A stretch of DNA of 64,000 bases, from contig NC_079206.1 in NCBI RefSeq assembly GCF_026745355.1, positions 45,013,216-45,077,215 of the forward strand, written 5' to 3'. How positions within the stretch are numbered: position 1 is the stretch's first letter; every line of letters starts with the position of its first letter. Shown here piece after piece: positions 55,796 through 64,000 of this stretch. This stretch comes from Beta vulgaris subsp. vulgaris. Taxonomy: Eukaryota > Streptophyta > Magnoliopsida > Caryophyllales > Amaranthaceae. The notes under the pieces were generated by a model. It worked only from the letters and a program-made list of their open reading frames with translations, was not told where the DNA came from and did not search any database. A program made the translations under genes and the position numbers.

Positions 55796-56648
55796 TATTA
55801 GATGTTACTGTTGTTATTGTTGTTTAACAGTTGAAGCAAGTGTGGCATAAAATTGTTGCTCGAAAAATGGTTGGAGCAAGTGACGCATAAAAGGAGGAGC
55901 TACCTCCTTGAAGCTCTCCAACCCCTTAACCACTTGTTAAATGTGAGCAACTACCTGCTGGAAACCCCCCCCCCCACTAACGGATAGTGGAGGTTGTTAG
56001 TTACCGTTGCAATATTCGTGAAGAATGTGCAGCGAAATCAGGCCAAGATCTCCACGACACTACAAGCAGACAAATAGGAAATCGTGGAGTAATAAAAGTC
56101 CAGAAGAAGATGATTAATTACATCAGCTATATAAGAGGAAGATCATTCGAAGAAAAACAAACAACTTTCAAGCACAAAAAGTCAATCATTATTTAAAAAA
56201 AAATTCTGTATTTCTTTTCTTCTACATTTCCTTGTAATATTCTAAGTGTTTGGGTGAGAGAGAAACAAATCAGAGAATATCCTTGATATAAAAAGAGAAA
56301 AAGAAAGAGAGAAAAGAAAAGACTTCTAGTGAAGTCAAAGTGAGTGGCATCAGTTCAGGAAGAACTGAGTGACTAGGAACAAGTTCCTAGAGGAATAGAG
56401 AAGGTCCTTGTTAGGTTGTAAAGAGAGATCTTTTTGCCTATTTCAGTAAAGAAAGTTAAGTTAAAATTCATTGGGATCAAGGTTTTTCTTCCTATTGGGC
56501 CTAGAAAGTATTTCTTATAAAATCTCGTGTGTCTTTTCTCTTAAGTTTTTAAATTATATTTATTCCGCATTTTAAATTCAAAAATTTTCCCTCAATTACA
56601 ATTCACTCCCTCTCTTGTAGTTGGTTTAGTGTTCATACTAGAACAACA

Positions 56649-56978
56649 ATAAGCATTATATGGTGGTGGGTGACAAATATGCAATAGGTTTAAAAGGAGC
56701 TAATTTTTTTTGTTAGGAAGAGGGGTTGTGGCTGCCATGGAAAAAAAGAGAGAGGAAGAAAGAAAAAAATAATTACATGTTCAAGAACTATCACAAGTCA
56801 TAACATATTATTTTGGAAGACGAGCCAAATAGTCTAGGTTCTTTTAAAGTAATATATATATATAGTTGAGATTATTAAAAGAGGATGATCATATAGTTGG
56901 AATTATGAATTATCATGAAAAACTTTCCTAATCATCATAATCATATCTTTGGATTAAAATCAATATTATTACTCTATA
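56649..56978. other. Flank right of Copia-2
   Basis: AT-rich, a short TA microsatellite near 56845. No gene seen. Confidence 0.5.
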
Positions 56979-57243
56979 CTCCCTATGCCACATAATAGTC
57001 TAAACACTTTCTGTATTTGTTTGTCCCTAATTATCACAATCATTAATTTTTGCATGGTCCCACTCTATCTTTGTCAATAAAGGATTCCCAACTATCTCTT
57101 ACATTTAGTAAAAAAATACATCACCAAGTCCTACTACATCTATTTTTTCAATAAAATAACATTTGATTACCACATTGATTAGAATTTATCACTTTAAGCT
57201 ACGTGTCTCAAGAAGTGTTTAGAATTTTTTGGTTCAGATGGAG
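56979..57243. mobile_element. Degenerate Stowaway-type MITE
   Basis: The left end CTCCCTATGCCACATAATAG and inverted right end CTCCATCTGAACCAAAAAAT are related, and the inner parts of both arms share CTAAACACTT. TA flanks both sides (56977-56978 and 57244-57245). Length 265 bp. Confidence 0.7.
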
Positions 57244-58025
57244 TAATTTATTCCCCCATTTTTAAATAGATGCATCCATATCGACTTGAACATTTGCCAA
57301 TGTACAACTTTGACTATTAATATTTCTAATCATCAATTACTAATTAATAAAAAAATACAAAAAAATATTTCGAAAATATATATCAAAACAAGTTCAACAT
57401 TTTGTTTGCTGACATCATTTGATACATATGTACGAATATATGGTCATGATGGAATCTGAAAATAATTCAAAATTCAAAATAAAAAATCTATTTGTCAATA
57501 AAAAATTATCATATTTTTCATAAACATAAAATAATATTGAATTAAACATATGTAGGCACGAGCTATACTCCAAGTACTTATAGTTATCATTATTAATAAT
57601 TTACTTTAAAATTATATCACCAAATATCATTTGGTTTAATGGTTAAGACTTGATCATAAAATCAAATCCTATACAATGCATTTACTATTTTTTGTTGTTG
57701 TACATATATAATGTGTAGTAAAACAAGATAAAAAAGAGCATCACGTGGCACTATTACTTAATTAAGAGCACCTTTTAATATATTAGTATAGAGTATAGAT
57801 AGATAGATTTGTATTTTGTCATATTACATAAAATAACTTGGCCTTGATTTTTTCCATCCCCCATTTTAGTCTCTCTCTTCTCTTTCTTCTTCCTTCAATA
57901 TTTTTCAAACTAATGTTTAACACCAATTTCTCGAATTTCATAGGAAAATAGGGGAAAAAGATTTCAGTTCGATAAATTTTGGACTGAATTGAACTCGACT
58001 CCAAACACCCCTAATTAAGGTTGTC
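57244..58025. other. AT-rich spacer
   Basis: No gene or element that I can support in this stretch. Confidence 0.5.
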
Positions 58026-58351
58026 TAGAGTGCGGTATGGACAGCACCATACCCCAATGCAAACCGTTTTTTCGCGGTTTGGGTTGGTTTGCGGTTTTAA
58101 AATTGCGGTTTGGGTTATAATTTCAAGAAAACCGTGGTTTGCGGTTTGGGTTGGGTTTTAATTATTGTAAACCGAAACCCGTACCGTAAACCACAATTTT
58201 ATATAAGTTTTTTTCAATTTTTTTTAAATACACTTGACAAGGTGGCATACAAGTATACAACTGAAAAAAAAAGTTTGAGGTAAAGAACTTGGACACTTTT
58301 GATAAATTATTATTTATGTTTAATTATGAAGTCAAATTCATATTTATTTGG
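58026..58351. repeat. Possible hAT-like MITE arm with GCGGTTTGGG repeats
   Basis: The word GCGGTTTGGGTT and variants recur about five times at 58060-58160. The first part is then followed by plain AT-rich DNA. Right of the Athila-like insertion, 63360-63440 holds inverted words of the same kind (CCAAACTAAACTGCACCAAA). The two may be the ends of one old MITE that served as target. No clean terminus or duplication was found. Confidence 0.35.
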
Positions 58352-58383
58352 ACTATTTATATTTATTAACAAATTTTTTTACT
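58352..58383 (+). repeat. 32-bp direct repeat, left copy
   Basis: An exact 32-base copy of 63283-63314. The two bracket the Athila-like insertion. The last seven bases (TTTTACT) also match element sequence at 62044-62050, so the left border is blurred by microhomology. Confidence 0.95.
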
Positions 58384-59219
58384 GATTAAAAGAACATGTC
58401 GTCTTTTGTGTTTAGATAGTTTTTCATCTGTTTTGAGAGAGAATTCAAAGAAAATATTGTAATCCTTTATATTACGGAGAGCTAATCTTCCATCTTGGTG
58501 TATCAATCGAATCAACCATTTTAATCAACTTGTGAGTTCAATTCTTCCTTTTAATTGCTTGAATGTTGATGATTTTTCATGTTCTTCATGTTTGATTGTT
58601 TTTGTGCTTAAGTTAACTTGATCAATTAACTTCTTGCTTATTGCAATCTCTACTATCTAGATAATTGTCTGCTTTGAGATTATCTAGGGTTTGTAGTTTA
58701 TGCCCAATTATCGCACGCTCGTGGATGATTGAGTATAAGAAGAATCATCATAAAATTTTGCATTCGACCGCTTGTGTGAATGCTAGATTACCCTATTGAA
58801 ATCTCCCTAGTTGTTATCAAATTGCTTAATTAAACCTAGAACGCTCGGGCTAGGTTGTTACGCCATTAAGGGTCAGATTAGAGCGCTCGCTTAGTCTTAC
58901 CACTACGTTAGGGGAGATTGAATCTTATGATTCACAATAGGGCGTTCAAGTAACTTAGGTGTTGAATTGTTCAATAATCAAGGGTTGAATTGGTTGTGAA
59001 GATTAATTGCCAAGATCTCGTTTATTATTTGATCTTCCTTGTTTTTGCTTTGTTTGTTTCATTTTCATTCCTCAAAACCCCCCCATTGTTACCATAGCAC
59101 ACGTCTAGTCAAACCAAACCTGCGTTCTCTTGGATTCGAACCTTACTTCCTTATACTACGTTTGTGTAGGGTAGTATTGATTTATTTGCGCGTTAGCCGA
59201 TACGACTTAGGCCTCGCCA
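58384..59219 (+). repeat. Partial 5' LTR of the Athila-like element
   Basis: The first 621 bases recur at 62051-62672, so this is the 3' part of an LTR whose start is missing. It ends ...CTCGCCA just before the PBS. Repeated GCGCTCG/CGCTCG-containing phrases (for example CGCACGCTCG, AACGCTCGGG) are scattered at 58710-58950. Confidence 0.85.
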
Positions 59220-59223
59220 AATT

Positions 59224-59241
59224 TGGCGCCGTTGCCGGGGA
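59224..59241 (+). other. Primer-binding site, Athila type
   Basis: TGGCGCCGTTGCCGGGGA, a phrase typical of Athila-like and related Gypsy elements, four bases after the LTR end. Confidence 0.92.
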
Positions 59242-59302
59242 GGCAGCAAGTTTGGGTTTTTTTTGTTGTTTGTTGTTTGTTGTTGGTGTGTGAACCCGTC
59301 TT

Positions 59303-61597
59303 ATGGTTCACACCCGTTCTACTAATCAAGGAGCTTTGTTTTTTGATTCAGAGATCGAAAGGACGCTCTATCGGTTGGGAAAGGAAATTCGGGATCACTT
59401 CCGTGAGTTGCCTTATTATATTGGTACTGAGGAAGAAGAGATGCCGCCTAGAGCTGATCCGACATTGAGGGAGCTTTCTACTCCTAATCTGGACCAGGCA
59501 CCATTAGCCATTCAATATCCAGAGTTTGGGGAGAATGTTACTTTTGAGCTGAATTCAGGTCTTGTTCATTTACTGCCAAGCTTCCATGGTTTAAATGGGG
59601 AAGATCCAATCAAGCATCTTGCGGAATTCCATGATGTTTGTACTAGTATGCAGCCACGAGGTGTTACGGAGGATCAAATCAAACTGCGGGCCTTTCCTTT
59701 TTCATTGAAGGATAAGGCTAATGATTGGTTCTATCATCTAAGCCCCAACAGTATCAACACATGGAGAGGGATGAAGCAAGCTTTCTTGGAGAAGTTATTT
59801 CCTTCAAGCAAGTTAAATGAGCTTAAGAAGGCCATTAGCAACATTGAGCAAGGATATGATGAGATCCTTTATGACTACTTAGAGAGGTTTAAGAGGCTCG
59901 TTGCTTGTTGTCCCTACCATGGTTTTGCCGAGAAGGATCTTGTGCTGTACTTAGTTGCTGGGCTCCTTCTAGATGAGAGAAGGATGGTGAATGCTGCTTG
60001 TGGGGGTAACATTGATAACAAGACCCCACAACAAGCCATGGAGCTCATAAGTGAGTTTGCTGAAAGTTCCCGCACTTATTCTAAGAGAAATACCACTCGG
60101 GGAGTTAAAGCGACAAGTTCTACATCATCTTTGGAGTCGGAGGTGTCCGCCCTTAAGGGAATGTTCCGGCAATTTTTGGTGGGTGGTAATCAACAACAAG
60201 TGAAGGCTTGTGGTATTTGTTCCAACAACGGTCATCCGACTGATTCTTGCTCGACTTTGCAAGAGGAAACCCGAGAGGTGAATGAAGTAGGATATCAAGG
60301 ACAAAGGAAGTATGATCCATTCTCAAACTCTTACAATCCCGGATGGAGAGATCATCCGGCCTTTAGTTACAAGCAAGGGAATCCAACTCTTCAAGGAAAT
60401 CAGAATTTTCAACAAGGTAATCACCCTCCTCCTCACATGCCACCATATCAAGCTCAAGGGAAGTCCTCTAGCTCCAACTCAATGTCCACCGAGGATATGA
60501 TCAAGGCCTTGGCTCAAAATTTGACTACTATGCAGTCCAACATGGTGCAATTTCAACAGGAGACAAGGTCTAGCATTCACAATTTGGAAACACAAGTGGG
60601 CCAAATGTCTAGTGTCGTGAATAAACTTGAGGCCCAAAGTTCGGGGAAGCTACCATCTCAAACCGAGGTGAATCCCAAGAGGAATGTGAGTGCCATGACT
60701 TTGAGGAATGGCAAAGAGTTGGTTGATCAAGAGCCCGACAAAAGCAAAGTTGTGGAGGAGATTGTAACCAAGGAAGAGGAGGTGGAGGTTCTAGTCCCAT
60801 CAAAAGAAGCTGAAAAATTGGTGAGTCCTAGCTCTCACCAAGAGGTAAAATCTTTTCCGGATTTCAAACTGGTTCCCCCATTCCCCGAAGCATTAAAGGA
60901 CAATCGTAAGCTTGAATCTTCTAAGGATATTTATGAAACATTTAGTCAATGTGTCGTAAATATTCCTTTGTTAAAATTGATAAAAGATGTGCCTTTGTAT
61001 GCTAAGTGGTTGAAAGAAATTTGTTCCATCAAAAAGAAGAAAAATTCAAAAGGGAAGCAAAAGGTGAAGGTTAGTGAACATGTTTCCGCCGTTTTTCAAA
61101 AGAGAATACCTAAAAAATGCAATGATCCGGGCATGTTCACTATACCTATAACCCTCGGTGACACAAAGATTGATAGGGCTATGCTAGATTTGGGGGCCTC
61201 CATTAATGTGCTTCCTTCTTCCTTATATGAGTCCATAGAACTTGGTGAATTGCTTCCTACTCATGTTGTCATATAATTAGCGGATCGGTCCACTTCCATT
61301 CCTAGAGGTGTATTGAAGGATGTTCTAGTGGAAGTTGATAAAATGACATTTCCTGCTGATTTTTATGTAATTAACATGGAGCATGATAGGCATTCCGCCC
61401 CTATTCTTTTAGGGAGGTCGTTCTTGAAAACGGCTAATGCTAGGATCGATTGTGGCACCAATTCTTTGACCATGCGGTTTGATGGTAAAAATGTTGAGTT
61501 TAAAATGCATGATGCCATGGGAAGTACAGAGGATCACTTTATCTATTCTATTGATGTGGCTAACCCGAGTGTTCATATGGCATTTTTCAGTACCTAA
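59303..61597 (+). pseudogene. gag-pr: Gag-protease of the Athila-like element, one nonsense codon
   Basis: 657 codons are open from ATG 59303 (MVHTRSTNQG) to TAA 61274-61276, then the same frame continues to 61569 and runs out at TAA 61595-61597. Gag block: FHGLNGEDPIKHLAEFHDVC, KDKANDWFYHLSPNSI and YDYLERFKRLVACCP. Zinc knuckle CGICSNNGHPTDSC at residues 303-316. Coiled-coil-like stretch near 395-450. Protease site MLDLGASINVLP near residue 627, then ILLGRSFLKTANARID downstream of the stop. The stop stands where a Gln of the VVIQLADRS phrase is expected. After VANPSV the frame enters unrelated 3' region DNA, so pol was lost by deletion. Otherwise strikingly intact. Confidence 0.92.
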
Positions 61598-62175
61598 TTC
61601 ACTATTTTTGTGTGGACTTGAACATGTTTTGGTATGATTTTGAACTCTTTCTCAACAATTTGTATTTGGGTTCTTTAATTTCTTTTATGTTGGTGAGAGG
61701 GTCCAATTGGAACAATTTGCTATTGAAGAAAATGCCAAGTCACAAACTCAAGTGTGCAAGTGGAATAAGTCATCAAAGTATGCATTTAAGTGGCAAGGAA
61801 ACAAAGATGGAAGTGAGTATTTATCAAATGATGAAGCATCACGAGGAAAGAAAGAAGGAAGCTGTACTGGAAGGCTCCGCGGTTGCGAAGCTAATGACCG
61901 CGGGCGCGACGAATTTTGGAAGAAAACTGCCGTGAGCATCTCCGCGACCTCACCGCGGGCGCGGACCCCCTCCGCGGTCGCGGAGCTTTCCTCCGCGGTC
62001 GCGGAGCCCTGTAACGCAGAATTCGGCTTTTCGTCTTCCCCTGTTTTACTGATTAAAAGAACATGTCGTCTTTTGTGTTTAGATAGTTTTTCATCTGTTT
62101 TGAGAGAGAATTCAAAGAAAATATTGTAATCCTTTATATTATGGAGAGCTAGTCTTCCATCTTGGTGTATCAATC
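61570..62175 (+). repeat. Inverted repeat, left arm
   Basis: 606 bases that recur inverted at 62669-63273 with a few differences. It starts TGTTCATATGGC and includes a GC-rich tract (61880-62010) built from CCGCGG and TCGCGG words, then enters LTR sequence at 62051. Frames coding in both arms are mirror copies of one another and not genes. Confidence 0.95.
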
Positions 62176-62668
62176 GAATCAACCATTTTAATCAACTTGT
62201 GAGTTCAATTCTTCCTTTTAATTGCTTGAATGTTGATGATTTTTCATGTTCTTCATGTTTGATTGTTTTTGTGCTTAAGTTAACTTGTTCAATTAACTTC
62301 TTGCTTATTGCAATCTCTACTATCTAGATAATTGTCTGCTTTGAGATTATCTAGGGTTTGTAGTTTATGCCCAATTATCGCACGCTCGTGGATGATTGAG
62401 TATAAGAAGAAATCATCATATAATTTTGCATTCGACCGCTTGTGTGAATGCTAGATTACCCTATTGAAATCTCCCTAGTTGTTATCTAATTGCTTAATTA
62501 AACCTAGAACGCTCGGGCTAGGTTGTTACGCCATTAAGGGTCAGATTAAAGCGCTCGCTTAGGCTTACCACTACGTTAGGGGAGATTGAATCTTATGATT
62601 CACAATAGAGCGTTCAAGTAACTTAGGTGTTGAATTGTTCAATGATCAAGGGTTGAATTGGTTGTGAA
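62176..62668 (+). repeat. LTR portion between the inverted arms
   Basis: 493 bases equivalent to 58509-59000 of the partial 5' LTR. It forms the loop of the large inverted repeat. Confidence 0.92.
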
Positions 62669-63273
62669 GATTGATACACCAAGATGGAAGATTAGCTCTC
62701 CATAATATAAAGGATTACAATATTTTCTTTGAATTCTCTCTCAAAACAGATGAAAAACTATCTAAACACAAAAGACGACATGTTCTTTTAATCAGTAAAA
62801 CAGGGGAAGACGAAAAGCCGAATTCCGCGTTACAGGGATCCGCGACCGCGGAGGAAAGCTCCGCGACCGCGGAGGGGGTCCGCGCCCGCGGTGAGGTCGC
62901 GGAGATGCTCACGGCAGTTTTCTTCCAAAATTCGTCGTCCCCGCGGTCATTAGCTCCGCGAGCGCGGAGCCTGCCCGTACAGCTTCCTCCTTTCTTTCCT
63001 CGTGATGCTTCATCATTTGATAAATACTCACTTCCATCTTTGTTTCCTTGCCACTTAAATGCATACTTTGATGACTTATTCCACTTGCACACTTGAGTTT
63101 GTGACTTGGCATTTTCTTCAATAGCAAATTGTTCCAATTGGACTCTCTCCAAACATAAAAGAAATTAAAGAACCCAAATACAAATTGTTGAGAAAGAGTT
63201 CAAAATCATACCAAAACATGTTCAAGTCCACACAAAAATAGTGAATTAGGTACTGAAAAATGCCATATGAACA
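62669..63273 (-). repeat. Inverted repeat, right arm
   Basis: Inverse copy of 61570-62175. It joins the preceding LTR at a shared GATT. Its other end is followed by nine bases, TGGCATATC, of which ATGGCAT is an inverse copy of ATGCCAT a few bases earlier. The 32-bp direct repeat follows. Confidence 0.95.
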
Positions 63274-63282
63274 TGGCATATC

Positions 63283-63314
63283 ACTATTTATATTTATTAA
63301 CAAATTTTTTTACT
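63283..63314 (+). repeat. 32-bp direct repeat, right copy
   Basis: Exact copy of 58352-58383. Together they mark the borders of the Athila-like insertion. Confidence 0.95.
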
Positions 63315-63452
63315 CTTAGATTACATAATTAATATTGCAGAGAAAAAAATGATTAGATCCAAACTAAACTGCACCAAATCGTTTTGCGAGGCTCAATTTG
63401 CTTTGGTTTGGGCAAAAATACAGTACGATTTAGATTGGAAAAATATCAAATT
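63315..63452. other. Spacer, possible MITE arm
   Basis: Contains CCAAACTAAACTGCACCAAA and GCTTTGGTTTGGGC, which echo the repeats at 58060-58160 in inverse. Confidence 0.35.
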
Positions 63453-63693
63453 TGTTGAGAAACAGTGGATGAACAATTCCACTGTTCACATATATGTGAA
63501 GTCCACATTTCCTGCATGCATTTAATGCATGTTAGGTAATTTTTCTTCCGTGTTGAAAATCTTACAATTGTGCACAGTAGAAAACTTTGCTTATAAATAC
63601 CATCAATGTAAGAAATCAGTTTATACATCAATACGAATAACAATACTCTCTGATATATTTACATACTTCTCTCTCTCCATATTTCTCACAACA
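63453..63693 (+). repeat. 5' LTR of a further Copia-like element (Copia-3)
   Basis: A 241-bp block from TGTTGAGAAACAG to CTCACAACA. It has a TATA box TATAAATA at 63592-63599 and a pyrimidine-rich end. CGTTATCAGCATGAG follows at once, like the TTATCAGCACGAG primer region of many short-LTR plant Copia elements. The 3' LTR would lie outside the window, so the start is tentative. Confidence 0.6.
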
Positions 63694-63708
63694 CGTTATC
63701 AGCATGAG
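63694..63708 (+). other. Primer-binding region of Copia-3
   Basis: CGTTATCAGCATGAG directly after the putative LTR. It contains TATCAG as in tRNA-iMet-primed elements. Confidence 0.55.
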
Positions 63709-63800
63709 TGTTCTACCGAAAAAAATTTAAGTATCTTTAAAAACTTTACATCTATTCTATTTTAAGTTTTTCTCCAAACCCAACTCTTTACTATCCGAAC

Positions 63801-64000
63801 ATGGATCAACAAAGTAACGGGATTAACATTGTTTTACACAATGTCTCTGTTTTGGGTGTTTATTATTGGATAGAGCGAAACAATGTGCCATTCACTACCA
63901 ACCCAGCGAGGGGAACTGTAATACAACCTCGACCCAGTAACCGTAACGACGGTACAAATACCCGTACTAGAGAAAACCGACAAACCCCTGTTCCCAACAC
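63801..64000 (+). CDS. Open frame at the right edge, partial
   Basis: ATG 63801 (MDQQSNGINIVLHNVSVLGV) stays open for 66 codons to the window edge. The product so far is rich in Asn, Thr and Arg. It lies about 95 bases after the primer region of Copia-3, so it could be the start of gag, but it does not show the usual Copia gag opening. No function assigned. Confidence 0.35.
   Translation, partial: MDQQSNGINIVLHNVSVLGVYYWIERNNVPFTTNPARGTVIQPRPSNRNDGTNTRTRENRQTPVPN

Larger units (their letters stand above)
36478..56648 (+). mobile_element. Copia-2, SIRE-like element, 3' half in four pieces
   Basis: The pieces are 36478-36831, 48569-50697, 52267-52811 and 55796-56648. They are joined across three later insertions whose duplications are AGACA (Tat), ATT (CACTA-2) and TATTA (solo LTR). 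In order they give the end of Copia RNase H, an extra ORF, a polypurine tract and a 3' LTR ending ...GAACAACA at 56648. The 5' part (gag to RT) is missing, replaced at 36478 by an unrelated fragment, so no outer target duplication can be read. The LTR end resembles that of Copia-1. Confidence 0.85.
52298..56648 (+). repeat. 3' LTR of Copia-2, split by a solo LTR
   Basis: It begins TGGTTGTGGCAC after the polypurine tract and ends ...CATACTAGAACAACA. The end resembles the LTR end of Copia-1 (ACAATTCACNCCCTCT...). A TATA box TATATAAG lies at 56128-56135. Without the inserted solo LTR and its duplicated TATTA the LTR is about 1.36 kb. The start is less certain than the end, since no 5' copy exists in the window for comparison. 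Confidence 0.72.
58384..63273 (+). mobile_element. Incomplete and rearranged Athila-like Gypsy element
   Basis: Order: partial LTR (58384-59219), PBS (59224-59241), gag-PR (59303-61569), then 3' region/LTR DNA (61570-62672) and an inverted copy of 61570-62175 at 62669-63273. RT, RNase H and INT are absent. Segment 62051-62672 is a direct repeat of 58384-59004. The insertion is bracketed by a 32-bp direct repeat rather than a 5-bp one. The PBS and protease motif DLGAS fit the Athila group. Confidence 0.85.

Noticed and set aside
61748..63152. Pairs of 140-145 codon frames on both strands
   Set aside because: They are mirror copies caused by the inverted repeat, and they include LTR and CCGCGG-rich DNA.
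1..64000. tRNA, rRNA, riboswitch, bacterial operon or host gene signals
   Set aside because: None seen on either strand; every long frame belongs to a transposable element or is chance.

Overview
The window is repeat-dense plant nuclear DNA, almost certainly from an angiosperm and probably a eudicot. It is a stack of nested transposable elements. I recognise no host protein-coding gene, rRNA, tRNA or CRISPR array. Evidence for a plant: Tekay-, Tat-, Athila- and SIRE-type LTR retrotransposons, a plant L1-type LINE with a C-terminal RNase H, CACTA elements, and hAT, Stowaway and Mutator-type MITEs. Many element boundaries are supported by target-site duplications (TSDs) that I read directly.

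Layout. 1-25624: a chromodomain Gypsy element (Gypsy-1, + strand, start cut by the window edge) with decayed gag-pol and a hAT MITE in gag. Its 3' LTR is split by a SIRE-like Copia element (Copia-1, - strand, 11788-25536, TSD GGTAT), which is itself split by a CACTA element (17227-21006, TSD AAT). 25625-28255: AT-rich spacer with two Stowaway MITEs. 28256-34759: a LINE on the - strand, split by a solo LTR (29531-31251, TSD ATACT). 34760-36477: truncated LTR and leader fragments.

36478-56648: the 3' part of a second SIRE-like element (Copia-2, + strand), cut into four pieces by a complete 11.7 kb Tat-lineage Gypsy element (36832-48568, - strand, TSD AGACA), a second CACTA element (50698-52266, TSD ATT) and a 3 kb solo LTR (52812-55795, TSD TATTA) that carries a palindromic Mutator-type MITE (54871-55255, 9-bp TSD). 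The Tat element has gag-PR-RT-RH-aRH-INT on the - strand. Between INT and its 3' LTR it has an antisense gene on the + strand with visible introns and its own TATA/CT-rich leader, preceded by two tandem-repeat arrays.

58384-63273: an incomplete Athila-like element (partial LTR, PBS, 657-codon gag-PR) that ends in a 0.6 kb inverted repeat and is bounded by an exact 32-bp direct repeat, a geometry unlike normal integrase insertion. 63453-64000: the 5' LTR and leader of a further Copia-like element running off the window.

Insertion order from nesting: Gypsy-1 before Copia-1 before CACTA-1; LINE before its solo LTR; Copia-2 before Tat, CACTA-2 and the solo LTR; solo LTR before the Mutator MITE. 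Points most worth a second look are the rearranged Athila-like locus, the antisense spliced gene with its repeat arrays, the extra ORFs in Gypsy-1 and Copia-2, and conserved hairpins in LTR leaders and next to polypurine tracts. Lineage names rest on motif recognition by eye, not on searches.
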